Below, piece by piece: positions 43,550 through 52,327 of a DNA stretch of 64,000 bases. The stretch's first letter is position 1; every line of letters starts with the position of its first letter. The stretch covers positions 1-64,000 of the forward strand of contig NZ_RFSK01000008.1 in assembly GCF_009923995.1 (NCBI RefSeq), in the 5' to 3' direction. This DNA comes from Janthinobacterium sp. (GTDB lineage: Bacteria; Pseudomonadota; Gammaproteobacteria; Burkholderiales; Burkholderiaceae_D). The notes under the pieces are model-generated. The model had not been told where the DNA came from. It did no database searches and was given only the letters and a program-made list of their open reading frames with translations. The position numbers were made by a program, and so were the translations under genes.

Positions 43550-44469
43550 TGCCGAGGGCCAGCCTGGCGGGCCACCGCGCCAGCGCGCCCCGCGCCGACA
43601 GCGTGCTCCATGGTGCCGTGCGCTACGCGCCCGTGACATCGCTGTGGCTGGCGGCCATGCTGGCCGGTGCCGTGCTGGGCGCCACCCTCGCCTTCAGCTG
43701 GACCGGCCTGGCGCTGTTCCTCGCCAGCACGGCCACCGTCCTGCTGTTCGGCCACTCCCTGGGCAGCCACCGCAAACTCATCCACGACAGCTACCGCTGT
43801 CCCCTCTGGCTGGAATACCTGCTCGTCTACCTGGGCGTGCTGGTGGGCCTCGGCGGCCCGCTGGGCCTGCTGCGCCAGCACGAACTGCGCGACTACGCCC
43901 AGCGCCTGCCCGCCTGCCACCCCTACCTGCGCCACGGCGGCGGCTTCTGGCGCGATGCCTGGTGGCAACTTCACTGCCGCCTGGAACTCGACCATTCGCC
44001 GCGGATCCGCATCGAAGCGCGCATCGCGCACGACCGCTTTTATCGTTTTCTGGAAAGAACCTGGATGCTGCAGCAACTGCCGTGGGCCATCGCGCTGTAC
44101 CTGTGGGGCGGCTGGGGCCTGGCCTGCTGGGGCGTCTGCGCCCGGGTCAGCGCCGGGGTGCTGGGCCACTGGCTGATCGGCTACTTCGCGCACAACCATG
44201 GCCAGCGGCATTTCCACGTCGACGGCGCCGCCGTGCAGGGCCACAACATCCGCCTCGCCTCCTTGCTGACCATGGGCGAATGCTGGCACAACAACCACCA
44301 TGCCTATCCCGGCTCGGCCCGCCTGGGCCTGCTGCCGGGCGAGTGGGACCCGGGCTGGTGGGTGCTGCTGCTGTGGCGGCGCATGGGCCTGGTGTCCGAC
44401 CTGCGCCTGCCGCAAGACCTGGCGCCGCGGCCGGAACTGCGGCCATGGCACCAGCAAAATAGTTATTGA
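43549..44469 (+). CDS. Membrane fatty-acid desaturase-like protein
   Basis: A 306-residue membrane protein with paired hydrophobic helices (about 26-65 and 175-205). The His clusters of membrane di-iron desaturases are recognisable: GHSLGSHRKLIHD (about 64-76), HNHGQRHFH (about 219-227) and ECWHNNHHAYP (about 243-253), ahead of a typical GLLPGEWDPGWWVLLLWRRMGL tail. The family introduces a double bond into lipid acyl chains using O2. The middle box differs from the common HRxHH form, so the substrate may be unusual. It is coupled to the DUF3144 gene. Confidence 0.85.
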   Translation: MPRASLAGHRASAPRADSVLHGAVRYAPVTSLWLAAMLAGAVLGATLAFSWTGLALFLASTATVLLFGHSLGSHRKLIHDSYRCPLWLEYLLVYLGVLVGLGGPLGLLRQHELRDYAQRLPACHPYLRHGGGFWRDAWWQLHCRLELDHSPRIRIEARIAHDRFYRFLERTWMLQQLPWAIALYLWGGWGLACWGVCARVSAGVLGHWLIGYFAHNHGQRHFHVDGAAVQGHNIRLASLLTMGECWHNNHHAYPGSARLGLLPGEWDPGWWVLLLWRRMGLVSDLRLPQDLAPRPELRPWHQQNSY

Positions 44470-44494
44470 CCAATCGTTCACCAATGCCTATAGT
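44466..44494 (+). promoter_or_regulatory. Promoter and operator of short TetR gene
   Basis: TTGACC (44466-44471) and TATAGT (44489-44494) with a 17-nt spacer form a strong promoter ~48 nt ahead of the TetR gene. TGACCAATCGTTCA (44467-44480), an imperfect palindrome (10 of 14 positions), overlaps the -35, and ACCAAT is repeated at 44481-44485. Autoregulation is plausible. Confidence 0.6.
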
Positions 44495-44541
44495 TAGGCC
44501 ATGGACAGGGCATGCCGCCCCATCCCCTTTGCGGACCGAAC

Positions 44542-44937
44542 ATGGCCAGACCACGCAACTTTGAAGAAGTAACCGTCGTAGCCCAGGCCGCCACTGTGTT
44601 TGGCCAGCTCGGCTACAACGCCGCATCCATCGATGACCTGGTGAAGGCGACCGGCCTGCTGCGCGGCAGCCTGTACAAGGCATTCGGCTCCAAGCACCAC
44701 CTGTTCGAGCGCGTGCTGGCCCAGGCGCTGCAAGCCGGCTGGCCCGCGCGGGAAGAAGCGGTGGATTTGTTGATCATCGCGCTGAAGGAACTGGCGCCGT
44801 CGGATGCCGCCATCACGGAACAATGCCGTGCCGCCGTGCAGGAAACGGGCGCCGATACGGCCCGCCTGCTGGGCGAACGCCTGTTAAGCCACCTCAACCA
44901 CCCAAGCAAGGAAACACCATGCCCACCCTCGAATTGA
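44542..44937 (+). CDS. Short TetR-family regulator
   Basis: A 131-residue TetR protein. The HTH is complete (about 8-55: VVAQAATVFGQLGYNAASIDDLVKATGLLRGSLYKAFGSKHHLF), but the ligand domain is only about 70 residues, against the usual ~140, so helices for dimerisation may be missing or the gene is truncated. I chose the ATG at 44542 (MARPRNFEE), the normal family start. The end overlaps the next gene by 19 nt. It is downstream of a desaturase gene and has its own promoter with a palindrome over the -35. Confidence 0.85.
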   Translation: MARPRNFEEVTVVAQAATVFGQLGYNAASIDDLVKATGLLRGSLYKAFGSKHHLFERVLAQALQAGWPAREEAVDLLIIALKELAPSDAAITEQCRAAVQETGADTARLLGERLLSHLNHPSKETPCPPSN

Positions 44938-45272
44938 ACGATGATGCACTGACCGTCCGCCTGGCCCTGTGGGAAAAGCTGGCGTCCTTCCAGGGCAATC
45001 TGCGCATTCCCCTGCGCCATGTCCGCGGCGCTACCGACGACGACGGCTTCCGCGGCACGGCACTGGGCTTGCGCGCGCCGGGCACCGGCTTGCCGGGCGT
45101 CATTTCAGCGGGCACCTACCACAAGGGCGGCGACCGCCAGTTCGTCTTCATGACGCGCGGCACGCAGCCGCTGGTGATCGAGCTGCAGGACGAAAAGTGG
45201 GCCCGCCTGGTGCTGGGGGTCGCCGACGCGCGCGCCATGGCCGCGCGCATCAATGCGGCAGCCGCGCGCTAG
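44919..45272 (+). CDS. PH-domain-like small protein
   Basis: A 117-residue cytoplasmic protein with the strand pattern of bacterial PH-like domains: LTVRLALWEKLASFQGNLRIPLRHVRGA, TGLPGVISAGTYHKGGDRQFVFMTRGTQPLVIEL and a final helix (VADARAMAARINAAAAR). It appears soluble. AAGGAAACACC precedes the ATG. It overlaps the TetR gene and is therefore probably in its operon. No function is established. Confidence 0.75.
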   Translation: MPTLELNDDALTVRLALWEKLASFQGNLRIPLRHVRGATDDDGFRGTALGLRAPGTGLPGVISAGTYHKGGDRQFVFMTRGTQPLVIELQDEKWARLVLGVADARAMAARINAAAAR

Positions 45273-45281
45273 GACGGCGCC

Positions 45282-45824
45282 TCAGGCGGGCTCGCTGCCC
45301 GCCAGGTAATTGTTCTTCACGCGCACGTAATGCTCGGCCGAATAGCGCAGGTAGGCGATCTCGGCCTCGGTAAGGGGGCGCACCTTGACGGCGGGACGGC
45401 CCACGTACAGGTGGCCGCTTTCCAGCACCTTGCCCGGCGACACGAGGCTGCCCGCGCCCAGCATCACGTGCTTTTCCACCACCACGTCATCCATGACGAT
45501 GCTGCCCATGCCGATCAGACACTCGTCGCCGATGGTGCAACCGTGCAAGATCACGGAGTGGCCGATGGTCACGTACTTGCCGATGGTCAACGGTGAACCA
45601 TCCGGCTTGGCCGCATTCCTGTGCGACACATGGCCCATGGAAAAATCCTGGATATTGCTGCCTTCGCCGATGACGATGCGGTTGACGTCGCCCCGCAGCA
45701 CGCTGTTGCACCAGATGGAACAGTCGTCGCCGATCTGCACATCGCCAATCACTTGCGCCGTGTCATGCAGGTACACGCGCTCGCCCAGCACGGGACGGGT
45801 ATTCAGGTAGGAACTGACAGGCAT
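45282..45824 (-). CDS. Gamma-carbonic-anhydrase-family hexapeptide protein
   Basis: A 180-residue left-handed beta-helix trimer protein of the YrdA/PaaY/gamma-CA type. The helix repeats run through about residues 10-150: VIGDVQIGDDCSIWCNSVLRGD, IGEGSNIQDFSMGHVSH and TIGHSVILHGCTIGDE. They place the zinc-ligand histidines at about H65, H89 and H94. A C-terminal helix carries the characteristic AEHYVRVKNNYL tail. An alternative start six codons upstream (45842) is possible. Reactions range from CO2 hydration to none detected. It stands upstream of nothing shared and is likely a single gene. Confidence 0.9.
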   Translation of the reverse strand: MPVSSYLNTRPVLGERVYLHDTAQVIGDVQIGDDCSIWCNSVLRGDVNRIVIGEGSNIQDFSMGHVSHRNAAKPDGSPLTIGKYVTIGHSVILHGCTIGDECLIGMGSIVMDDVVVEKHVMLGAGSLVSPGKVLESGHLYVGRPAVKVRPLTEAEIAYLRYSAEHYVRVKNNYLAGSEPA

Positions 45825-45856
45825 CGCTTTCTCGCTTTTCATTAATAAATAAACAT

Positions 45857-46603
45857 TCACACCCAGCCGGCGGCCAGCGCGAAAATCGCCAGGCCATGGG
45901 CCAGGGATGCGCCCAGCAAGCCGGCACGGCAATATACCAGTCCCGCCACCACGCCCTCGATCACGGTAAACACGAGGATGGGCGCGCCCACCTGCGTCAC
46001 GGTGGTGGCGAGAAAGGCGTGGCACAGGCCAAACAGCAGGCCCGACGCGAGCGCCGCGCGCCAGGCGGGCAGCCAGGCGCGCAATTGCTGCTGCAGCAAG
46101 CCCCGAAACAGCAATTCCTCGTAACAGTTGGCCGCCAGCGCAAAGCCCAGCAGCAAGGGCCATGCGGAAGCGGGCACGGGCGGCAGCGACGGCAGGCCGA
46201 ACAGGGCTTTCAAGCCCGTCGCCAGCGCGACGATCAGGGCGGCGCCCGCCACACCCTGCAGCACGGACAGGAGCGGCAGCGTGCCGCACCAGCGGATCTG
46301 GCGGCGCGCCTCGCTTTCCAGCCAGCACGTACTTGCCACCAGGGCCAGCGACATGGCGCCCAGCGCCAGCAGGATCGGCGGCGGCGCCGTGAAGCGCAGG
46401 CCGCCCGCCGCCACCTGCCAGTAGCCGTGCGCCGTCATGGCATCGCGCGCCAGCACGAAAAACAGGATGTGCACGATCACGCGCAGCAGCGGCACCGGCC
46501 GTTGCCCAGTACGTGGCAACACCAGCAGCAAGGCGGCGCAGACGAGACCGGCGGGCGCAATCGCCAGCAGGTAGGGCGCCAGGGAAGTGAATTCGGACAG
46601 CAT
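45857..46603 (-). CDS. CPBP-family intramembrane metalloprotease
   Basis: A 248-residue multi-pass membrane protein with about seven helices. The Abi/CPBP active-site motifs are visible: NCYEELLFRGLLQ (EExxxR, about 159-171), GLCHAFLATTV (about 192-202) and SLAHGLAIFAL near the end. The family includes CAAX prenyl proteases, bacteriocin-immunity proteins and anti-sigma cleaving enzymes. Target unknown. It stands between gamma-carbonic anhydrase and BenE in the same direction, with a ~96-nt gap to the latter. Confidence 0.88.
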   Translation of the reverse strand: MLSEFTSLAPYLLAIAPAGLVCAALLLVLPRTGQRPVPLLRVIVHILFFVLARDAMTAHGYWQVAAGGLRFTAPPPILLALGAMSLALVASTCWLESEARRQIRWCGTLPLLSVLQGVAGAALIVALATGLKALFGLPSLPPVPASAWPLLLGFALAANCYEELLFRGLLQQQLRAWLPAWRAALASGLLFGLCHAFLATTVTQVGAPILVFTVIEGVVAGLVYCRAGLLGASLAHGLAIFALAAGWV

Positions 46604-46699
46604 GCAGATACAATCGATAGCAAGGTGCCAACCGGCACGAACGGCAGCAATTGTATGCGGCGGCCGGCAAAATGGACAAAAAATCGCCGATTTCTCCGC

Positions 46700-47920
46700 T
46701 CAGTACGCCACCGGCTTGCGCCAGCCATGCATCAGCCCATGCGCCGCCAGCCCCGCTACCAGGCCCCACAGGGCGCCGCCCACGCCCAGCAGGGTCACGT
46801 TGGCCGCCGTGGCGAGAAAGGTGATCAGCGCCGTCTCGCGCGTGCGCGCGTCCGCCATGGCCTGCGCCAGGCTGTTGCCGATGGCGCCCAGCAGGGCCAG
46901 TCCCGCCAGGGTGGCGATGAAGGTGCGCGGCAAGACCATGAACAGGCTGGCCAGGGTCACGCCGAAGATGCCCACCGTGATGTACAGCACGCCGCAGGCC
47001 AGTCCCGCCACATAGCGCTTCGATGGCTCCGCATGCGCATCCTTGCCCGTGCAGATGGCGGCCGTGATGGCGGCCACGTTGAAGGCATGCGCGCCAAACG
47101 GCGCCATGAGCAGCGAGCCGAGTCCCGTCACCGCCAGGATGGGATTGGCGCTGACGCGGTAGCCGTCGTTGCGCAGCACCAGCATGCCGGGCATGTATTG
47201 CCCCGTCAGGGTGATCAGGAACAGGGGCAGCGCCACGCCCAGCAGGGCCGACAGGGAAAAGCGCGGCATCTCCAGCACGGGCGCGGCCAGCGCCAGCTCG
47301 ATGCCCTGCACGTCGATGCGCCCCTGCGCCAGCAGCCAGGCCACCCCGATGAGCATGATGCCCACCACGGCATAGCGCGCCGTAAACCGGCGCAGCAGCG
47401 CATACGACAGCAGCAGCACGGCCACCAGCACGGGATCGGCGCTGGCGCCGCCGAAGGCATTCACGCCGAACTGCAGCAGTATGCCGGCCAGCAAGCCGGC
47501 GGCGATGCCACCAGGAATCAACCGCACCAGGCGCTCGAAGGCGCCGGACAGGCCCAGCAGGATGAAGGCGATGGCCGACAGCATGTAGGCGCCGATCACT
47601 TCCGCATACGGCGTATGCGGCATGACGGTGGCCAGGAAGGCCACGCCGGGCGTGGACCAGGCCGTGATGATGGGTGCGCGGTAGCGGTAGCTGAGCCAGA
47701 TGCCCGTCACGCCCACGCCGATGCTCAGCGACCAGACCCAGGATGCCGTCTGCGCCGCGCTCAGCTGGGCCAGCTGCGCCGCCTGGAACACCAGCACGAA
47801 GGTGCCGCCATAGTTGACGAGGACGGAAATGCAGGCCGCCATGGCCGGCGAAACGAGATCGTGCCAGCGCAGCCCGTCCGCCACGGTGGAACTTGCAGTG
47901 CTTGTTGCGTTTGTTGTCAT
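46700..47920 (-). CDS. benE: BenE-family benzoate/H+ symporter
   Basis: A 406-residue membrane transporter with about twelve helices. The BenE signatures include YGGTFVLVFQAAQLA, YRAPIITAWSTPGVAFLATVMP (about 78-99), GLLAGILLQFGVNAF and PFGAHAFNVAAITAAICTGKDAHAEPSKRY (about 275-304). Family members take up benzoate-like acids with protons. GGGAGG precedes the ATG at 47920. It is downstream of a hydrolase and a MocR regulator in the same direction. No benzoate-degradation gene is in the window, so the substrate may be another aromatic acid. Confidence 0.92.
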   Translation of the reverse strand: MTTNATSTASSTVADGLRWHDLVSPAMAACISVLVNYGGTFVLVFQAAQLAQLSAAQTASWVWSLSIGVGVTGIWLSYRYRAPIITAWSTPGVAFLATVMPHTPYAEVIGAYMLSAIAFILLGLSGAFERLVRLIPGGIAAGLLAGILLQFGVNAFGGASADPVLVAVLLLSYALLRRFTARYAVVGIMLIGVAWLLAQGRIDVQGIELALAAPVLEMPRFSLSALLGVALPLFLITLTGQYMPGMLVLRNDGYRVSANPILAVTGLGSLLMAPFGAHAFNVAAITAAICTGKDAHAEPSKRYVAGLACGVLYITVGIFGVTLASLFMVLPRTFIATLAGLALLGAIGNSLAQAMADARTRETALITFLATAANVTLLGVGGALWGLVAGLAAHGLMHGWRKPVAY

Positions 47921-48019
47921 GCGGATGCCTCCCTGCCATTGAAAGGGAGCATGGTAGCGGCCAGATGGCCTGCCCAAGCAGGCCAATTCCAGCAGATACG
48001 GCAGACCACTTCGACGGTG

Positions 48020-49495
48020 TCAGTCCAGCGCGCGTGCCAGGCGGGCGATGCCGCTGTCGATGTCGTGCGGGGTCAGGGCCGCAAAGCCCAGCAGCCAGCC
48101 GCCCTGCTGCGGCGGCGTCGCGTACAGGCGGCTCAGGCCCGGCAGCACGATGCCCGCCTGCGCCGCCAGGCGGATCGTCTCCAGCTCGTCCCTGCCCTCG
48201 CGCAGCCGGCACGGCATCTGCAGGCCGCCCGGCGGCAGCTGCGCCGTCACGACGTGGGCCAGGTGCCGCTGCACGGCCTGCGCCATCGCATCGCGGCGCA
48301 CGGCGTAGATTTTGCGCATGGCGCGCAGATGGGCGGCAAAATGGCCGTCCGCGATGAAGCGGGCCAGGGTCAGCTGGTCCAGCTGCGGCGTGTGGCCATC
48401 GAGGATGCTGCGCGCGTGCGTCATCGGTTTCACCAGCGCGGGCGGCAGCACCATGTAGCCAAGGCGCAGGCCCGGGTACAGCGACTTGGCGAAGGTGCCC
48501 AGGTAAATCGTGCGCTGGCGTGCATCGAGCCCCTGCACGCAGGCCGTCGGCAAGCCCGCGTAATGGAACTGGCTGTCGTAGTCGTCCTCGATGATCCAGC
48601 CCTGGCGTTCGGCGGCCCAGGCGACCAGGTCCAGGCGGCGCTCCAGCGCCAGGGTGACGCCCGTCGGGTACTGGTGCGACGGCGTGACGTACACGGTATT
48701 GGCGCCGCTCGTATCGGCGCGCAGGCGGTCCATGCGCAGGCCCTGCGCATCGACGGGCACGGGCACCACGCGCAGCTGCGCCAGCTCGAAGGCCTTGCGC
48801 GCGCCGAAATAGCCGGGATCTTCCATCAGGATGGGGCCGTGCGCGTCCGCCAGCACCTGCGCGCACAGGTACAGGGCCTGGCGCGTGCTGCTCAGCACCA
48901 GCACCTGGCCGGCCGTGGCCCGCGCGCCCCGCTCCAGGTTGACATAGTCGGCGATGGCCTGGCGCAAAGGTTCGGCGCCTTGCGGGTCGCCGTGCAGCAG
49001 CACGCTGGCACGGTGTTCGCCGGCGGCCTGGCGTCGCAGCCGCTCCCACACGTCGACGGGGAAGGCCCGCGTTTCCGGCAAGCCTGTGGCGAACGCCTGC
49101 ACGCGCTGCTGGTCGGTCACGCCGCCGCTGGCGAGGATCTGCGCGCCGCGCGCGCTGAGCGCCACCGGCTGCGCGGACACGGGCGCCAGCCCGTTCGCAG
49201 GCTTGCCCAGCAAGCTCGCGCCGATCGAGGCCGAAACAAAACTGCCCGATCCCGCCTGCCGCCGCACATAGCCGTCCAGGCGCAGCTGCGCGTAGGCCAG
49301 TTCCACCGTATCGCGCGACACGCCCAGCGACTGCGCCAGCGCGCGCGTGGCCGGCAGGCGCAGGCCGGGCGCCAGCACACCATCGAGCATCAGCTGGCGC
49401 AGCGCGCGCTGCACGCGCACGCGCAGGTCGAGCGCCGCCAGTTCAGGCGCGGCGAGGCGGATTTTCAGGGTCTCGAGTTCGAACCGCGGCGTCAT
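48020..49495 (-). CDS. MocR/PdxR-type regulator (GntR HTH fused to aminotransferase fold)
   Basis: A 491-residue protein. The N-terminal GntR winged HTH spans about residues 20-90 (LRQLMLDGVLAPGLRLPATRALAQSLGVSRDTVELAYAQL). The rest is an aminotransferase class I/II fold (about 115-485), with YFGARKAFELA, SHQYPTGVTLALERRLDLV and the PLP lysine in GTFAKSLYPGLRLGYM. MocR proteins sense PLP or its adducts and regulate neighbouring transporter and metabolic genes. The ATG overlaps the stop of the upstream hydrolase (ATGA), so both are co-translated. The BenE gene lies 99 nt downstream. No pdxST genes are nearby. Confidence 0.93.
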   Translation of the reverse strand: MTPRFELETLKIRLAAPELAALDLRVRVQRALRQLMLDGVLAPGLRLPATRALAQSLGVSRDTVELAYAQLRLDGYVRRQAGSGSFVSASIGASLLGKPANGLAPVSAQPVALSARGAQILASGGVTDQQRVQAFATGLPETRAFPVDVWERLRRQAAGEHRASVLLHGDPQGAEPLRQAIADYVNLERGARATAGQVLVLSSTRQALYLCAQVLADAHGPILMEDPGYFGARKAFELAQLRVVPVPVDAQGLRMDRLRADTSGANTVYVTPSHQYPTGVTLALERRLDLVAWAAERQGWIIEDDYDSQFHYAGLPTACVQGLDARQRTIYLGTFAKSLYPGLRLGYMVLPPALVKPMTHARSILDGHTPQLDQLTLARFIADGHFAAHLRAMRKIYAVRRDAMAQAVQRHLAHVVTAQLPPGGLQMPCRLREGRDELETIRLAAQAGIVLPGLSRLYATPPQQGGWLLGFAALTPHDIDSGIARLARALD

Positions 49496-50433
49496 GGCGC
49501 TGTCGGCGCGGCGCCGGCGGCTGCCACGGCGGCCACGCTGCTGGCGTGCGAAAAGCCGTGCTGCTGCAGCACCGCCACCAGCTGGGCGCCGGCGCAGCCC
49601 AGGCGCAGGTTTTCCGCCACCCAGTCCTGCCATGCGCGGCTGATTTCCGGCATGGGCTCCGGCGCCAGGGCGAGACCGAGTATGCATGCGGCCAGCAAGC
49701 CGTTGATCCGCTTCGTGTCGATCAGGTGCTGCACCACCGCGTGGCCCGAATGGGGAAACGGATGCAGGGTGCAGCGGCCAAAGGGCGCCAGGCGCTGCGC
49801 GTGCATGGCGTCGAGGTTCACCGATTCGCTGGCGCCCGCGCCAGCATTGGCCGCGTCCGGCCGCGTGCCGAACACCAGGTGCATGTGCGTGTGCGGCGTC
49901 GCCCGGGCGCGGCACAGGGCCGCCAGGTCGTAATGGCCCGAAGGCGGCGGGTCCTGCGCCAGCGACTCCATCACGGACAGCCAGCGCAGCTCATGGTACA
50001 AATGCGCCTGCTCCACGTCGAGAAAGGATAGCGGGCCGAAGGCGACGATCTGCTGCACCTCGAGCAGCAAGCCATACATGACGGCCGCATACGCGCCCAT
50101 GGACTGGCCGATGGTGGTGACCTGGCTGGGCGCGATGCTGCGTACCAGCTCGCGCAGGGTCTGCGCCGATTCGTCCACGTGATCGCCCAGGCCCGCGATG
50201 CAGCGGTGGTACCAGGCATTGCCCGAATCGCGCACGAGAATCTTGTTCAGGTGCTGGCCGCTGGCCTGCTCCAGCTTGCGCAGGCGCCCGTAGAAATCGA
50301 AGGCGGGGCGCGTCGTCCACGAAACAAAGCCAAAGGCGATCACCAGCGGCGCGCCGGGCACGATGCGGTCGACCAGCACGTCGTCGGCACTGGTGGCGAC
50401 GAGTCGATTATCCAGCGCTTGCGCTTGCAGCAT
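49492..50433 (-). CDS. Alpha/beta-hydrolase-fold protein coupled to MocR
   Basis: A 313-residue protein. The fold shows VIAFGFVSWTT for an oxyanion segment, the GQSMGAYAAVMYG nucleophile elbow (about 127-139), HMHLVFGTRPDAANA for the acid strand and FPHSGHAVVQHLID with the catalytic His (about 242). It resembles polysaccharide-secretion-associated hydrolases, sometimes found with glycosyl or lipid genes. GGGGAG before ATG 50433 supports the start. Its coupling to a MocR regulator is unusual for such hydrolases. Substrate unknown. Confidence 0.8.
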   Translation of the reverse strand: MLQAQALDNRLVATSADDVLVDRIVPGAPLVIAFGFVSWTTRPAFDFYGRLRKLEQASGQHLNKILVRDSGNAWYHRCIAGLGDHVDESAQTLRELVRSIAPSQVTTIGQSMGAYAAVMYGLLLEVQQIVAFGPLSFLDVEQAHLYHELRWLSVMESLAQDPPPSGHYDLAALCRARATPHTHMHLVFGTRPDAANAGAGASESVNLDAMHAQRLAPFGRCTLHPFPHSGHAVVQHLIDTKRINGLLAACILGLALAPEPMPEISRAWQDWVAENLRLGCAGAQLVAVLQQHGFSHASSVAAVAAAGAAPTAP

Positions 50434-50582
50434 CGGCCAGGCTCCCCGATCAAAGTGAATACAGCAGAAAGCATGAGTGTAATGCCAGTACTGGCAAAAT
50501 GGAAACATCCGCCGCTGCCGTACGCGGGCCGGCACGGGAAAGCTGCTAGTCTGGCGGCTGTTCTCATTCACAGGAGCCTTCC

Positions 50583-51038
50583 ATGCTGCCTCGCCTGACC
50601 TCTCTTTCCCTTGCCGCCGCCATCGCCATGGCGGGCGGCTGCGCCGCCACGCCGGACAGCGCCCCGCCCGACAGCGGCCTGACGCCCAGCTACAGCCTGA
50701 CGAATACCTACTGGAAGCTGACGGAACTCGATGGCGCCGCCGTGACGATGGCGCCGGAACAAGAACGCGAAGTGCGCATCACCCTCACCGATGAAGGCAA
50801 GGTGCACGGTTTCACGGGCTGCAACCAGGTCATGGGCGGCTACACCCTGGCCGGCACGGCCCTGCGCTTCACGCAGCTGGCAGGCACGCGCATGGCGTGC
50901 CCGCCGCCCGTGATGCAGCTGGAAAGCGCCGTGCTGGCGAATCTGAACAGCGTGACGGGCTACCGCTTCGATGGCGAGTATCTGATCCTGCTCAAGGACG
51001 GCGCGCCCGTGGCCAAGTTTGAATCGGTCTACCTGTAG
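50583..51038 (+). CDS. META-domain lipoprotein (HslJ-like), copy 1
   Basis: A 151-residue lipoprotein with lipobox MAGGC (Cys20) and one META/HslJ domain (about 40-150: NTYWKLTELDGAAV, GKVHGFTGCNQVMGGYTL, LRFTQLAGTRMACP, GYRFDGEYLILLKDGAPVAKFE). It is the same domain as the lipoprotein at 62.4 kb. By family knowledge such proteins are stress-linked, and HslJ affects novobiocin resistance in E. coli. Anchoring to the outer membrane is inferred from the lipobox. It stands alone. Confidence 0.88.
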   Translation: MLPRLTSLSLAAAIAMAGGCAATPDSAPPDSGLTPSYSLTNTYWKLTELDGAAVTMAPEQEREVRITLTDEGKVHGFTGCNQVMGGYTLAGTALRFTQLAGTRMACPPPVMQLESAVLANLNSVTGYRFDGEYLILLKDGAPVAKFESVYL

Positions 51039-51057
51039 GCGGTCATCCGGCGGCAGG

Positions 51058-51477
51058 TCAAATGACCTTGAAGATTTCCAGCCCCCCCTGATTACGCAGG
51101 CAGTACACATTCTCGTACTGACATGAGACGACGAATTTGCAGGGGCTGGATTCGACCAGGCAGGCAACGACCTCGCGCAACGTATTGCGGCAGGCGTCGT
51201 ACTCGCCGCTGTTGTAGCGAAAATTGATCCTGTATTCCACCCGCCAGTCCTGCGGCGACGGCAGAAATTCAGCAAGCACCGCTTCCGGGCTAGCGCTCCC
51301 CAGCTCCTGCTCGACGCTCCTGATGCGGACATAGAAATTCAGGCCCGAATCGGGGAACCAGCCATTGAAGCCTCTGTCGGTCCGTTTGAATTCCTGCGCC
51401 CCGCAGCGCGTCAGAACATCGGTCAATGCTCCCTGTTCCAGCTGCGCATCCGCTTCCAACGAAAATTCGATTGCCAC
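51058..51477 (-). CDS. Hypothetical small soluble protein
   Basis: About 139 residues from a GTG start at 51477 (AAGGGTGGATA just before it); an in-frame ATG at 51549 would add 24 Arg-rich residues and is less convincing. No signal peptide or membrane helix is seen. Two-strand and one-helix elements are suggested by AIEFSLEADAQLEQGALTDVLTR and FYVRIRSVEQ. Five cysteines lie in the C-terminal half, including SPCKFVVSCQYENVYC. I do not recognise the family. Confidence 0.55.
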   Translation of the reverse strand: MAIEFSLEADAQLEQGALTDVLTRCGAQEFKRTDRGFNGWFPDSGLNFYVRIRSVEQELGSASPEAVLAEFLPSPQDWRVEYRINFRYNSGEYDACRNTLREVVACLVESSPCKFVVSCQYENVYCLRNQGGLEIFKVI

Positions 51478-51616
51478 TATCCACCCTTGTCCTTGTCGCT
51501 GCCGTTCGAGCCAGGATGGCCGATGCGTTGAATGCAGCACCGCACGCATATTACACTTTCACTCTACAATGGGCACTTGCAAAAAAAGCGCCACCCCACC
51601 CGCCTGGAAGGAATCC

Positions 51617-52327
51617 ATGCCCGCCCTGCCCTCGCCGTCTGCAGTTCCCCCGCCATCGGCCGCCGGCCGCTACCGCGCTTTTCTTTTCGACATGGACGGC
51701 ACCGTCATCAATTCCATCGCCGCCGCCGAACGCATCTGGGGCACGTGGGCGCAGCGCCAGGGCCTCGACGTGGCGGCCTTCCTGCCCACCATCCACGGCG
51801 CGCGCTCCGTCGACACCATCGCCAGACTGGCCTTGCCGGGCGTCGACGCGCAGCGCGAGTCGCAGGGCATCACGGATGCGGAAATCGTCGATGTGGAGGG
51901 AATCATTGAAATCGCGGGCGCGCTGCGCTTTTTGACGTCGCTGCCGCCCGCGCAGTGGGCCATCGTCACGTCGGCGCCGCGCGCGCTGGCCACGGCCCGC
52001 CTGAAAGCGGCCGGCATGCCCATACCGGCCGTCATGGTGACGGCGGAAGACGTCAAGGCGGGCAAGCCGAAACCCGATTGCTATTTGCTGGCGGCGGAAA
52101 AACTGGGCGTGGCGCCCGGGGATTGCCTGGTGTTCGAGGATGCCTCCGTCGGCATCGAGGCGGGCGAAGCGGCCGGCGCGCAAGTCATGGTGGTCACGGC
52201 CACGCACGCGCATCCGCTGGCCACGCGCCATCCCGTCATCGACAGCTACGACAGCATCGTCGCAACGGCCGATGGCGACGGCTTCATCGTGCTGTCGGAG
52301 TCGGCTGCAGCACCCGCGACAAGATAG
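51617..52327 (+). CDS. HAD-family phosphatase
   Basis: A 236-residue HAD-IA hydrolase. Motif I is [10 protein letters not shown] (about 23-32), motif II lies in [14 protein letters not shown], motif III Lys in [16 protein letters not shown], and motif IV is [16 protein letters not shown]. An alpha-helical cap of the beta-phosphoglucomutase / 2-deoxyglucose-6-phosphatase type occupies about 35-110. AAGGAATCC precedes the ATG at 51617. It converges on ssuB; the two coding regions overlap by 44 nt at their 3' ends. It probably dephosphorylates a small sugar phosphate. Confidence 0.92.
   Translation: MPALPSPSAVPPPSAAGRYRAFLFDMDGTVINSIAAAERIWGTWAQRQGLDVAAFLPTIHGARSVDTIARLALPGVDAQRESQGITDAEIVDVEGIIEIAGALRFLTSLPPAQWAIVTSAPRALATARLKAAGMPIPAVMVTAEDVKAGKPKPDCYLLAAEKLGVAPGDCLVFEDASVGIEAGEAAGAQVMVVTATHAHPLATRHPVIDSYDSIVATADGDGFIVLSESAAAPATR

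Noticed and set aside
45282..49049. A 1255-codon minus-strand frame read as one giant protein
   Set aside because: Only its last 180 codons (gamma-carbonic anhydrase) resemble a protein; the rest reads BenE and MocR DNA in the wrong frame.
45896..49933. A 1345-codon open frame on the plus strand
   Set aside because: It spans the opposite strand of three well-supported genes (CPBP, BenE, MocR) and has low-complexity Arg/Gln/His composition typical of a shadow frame.
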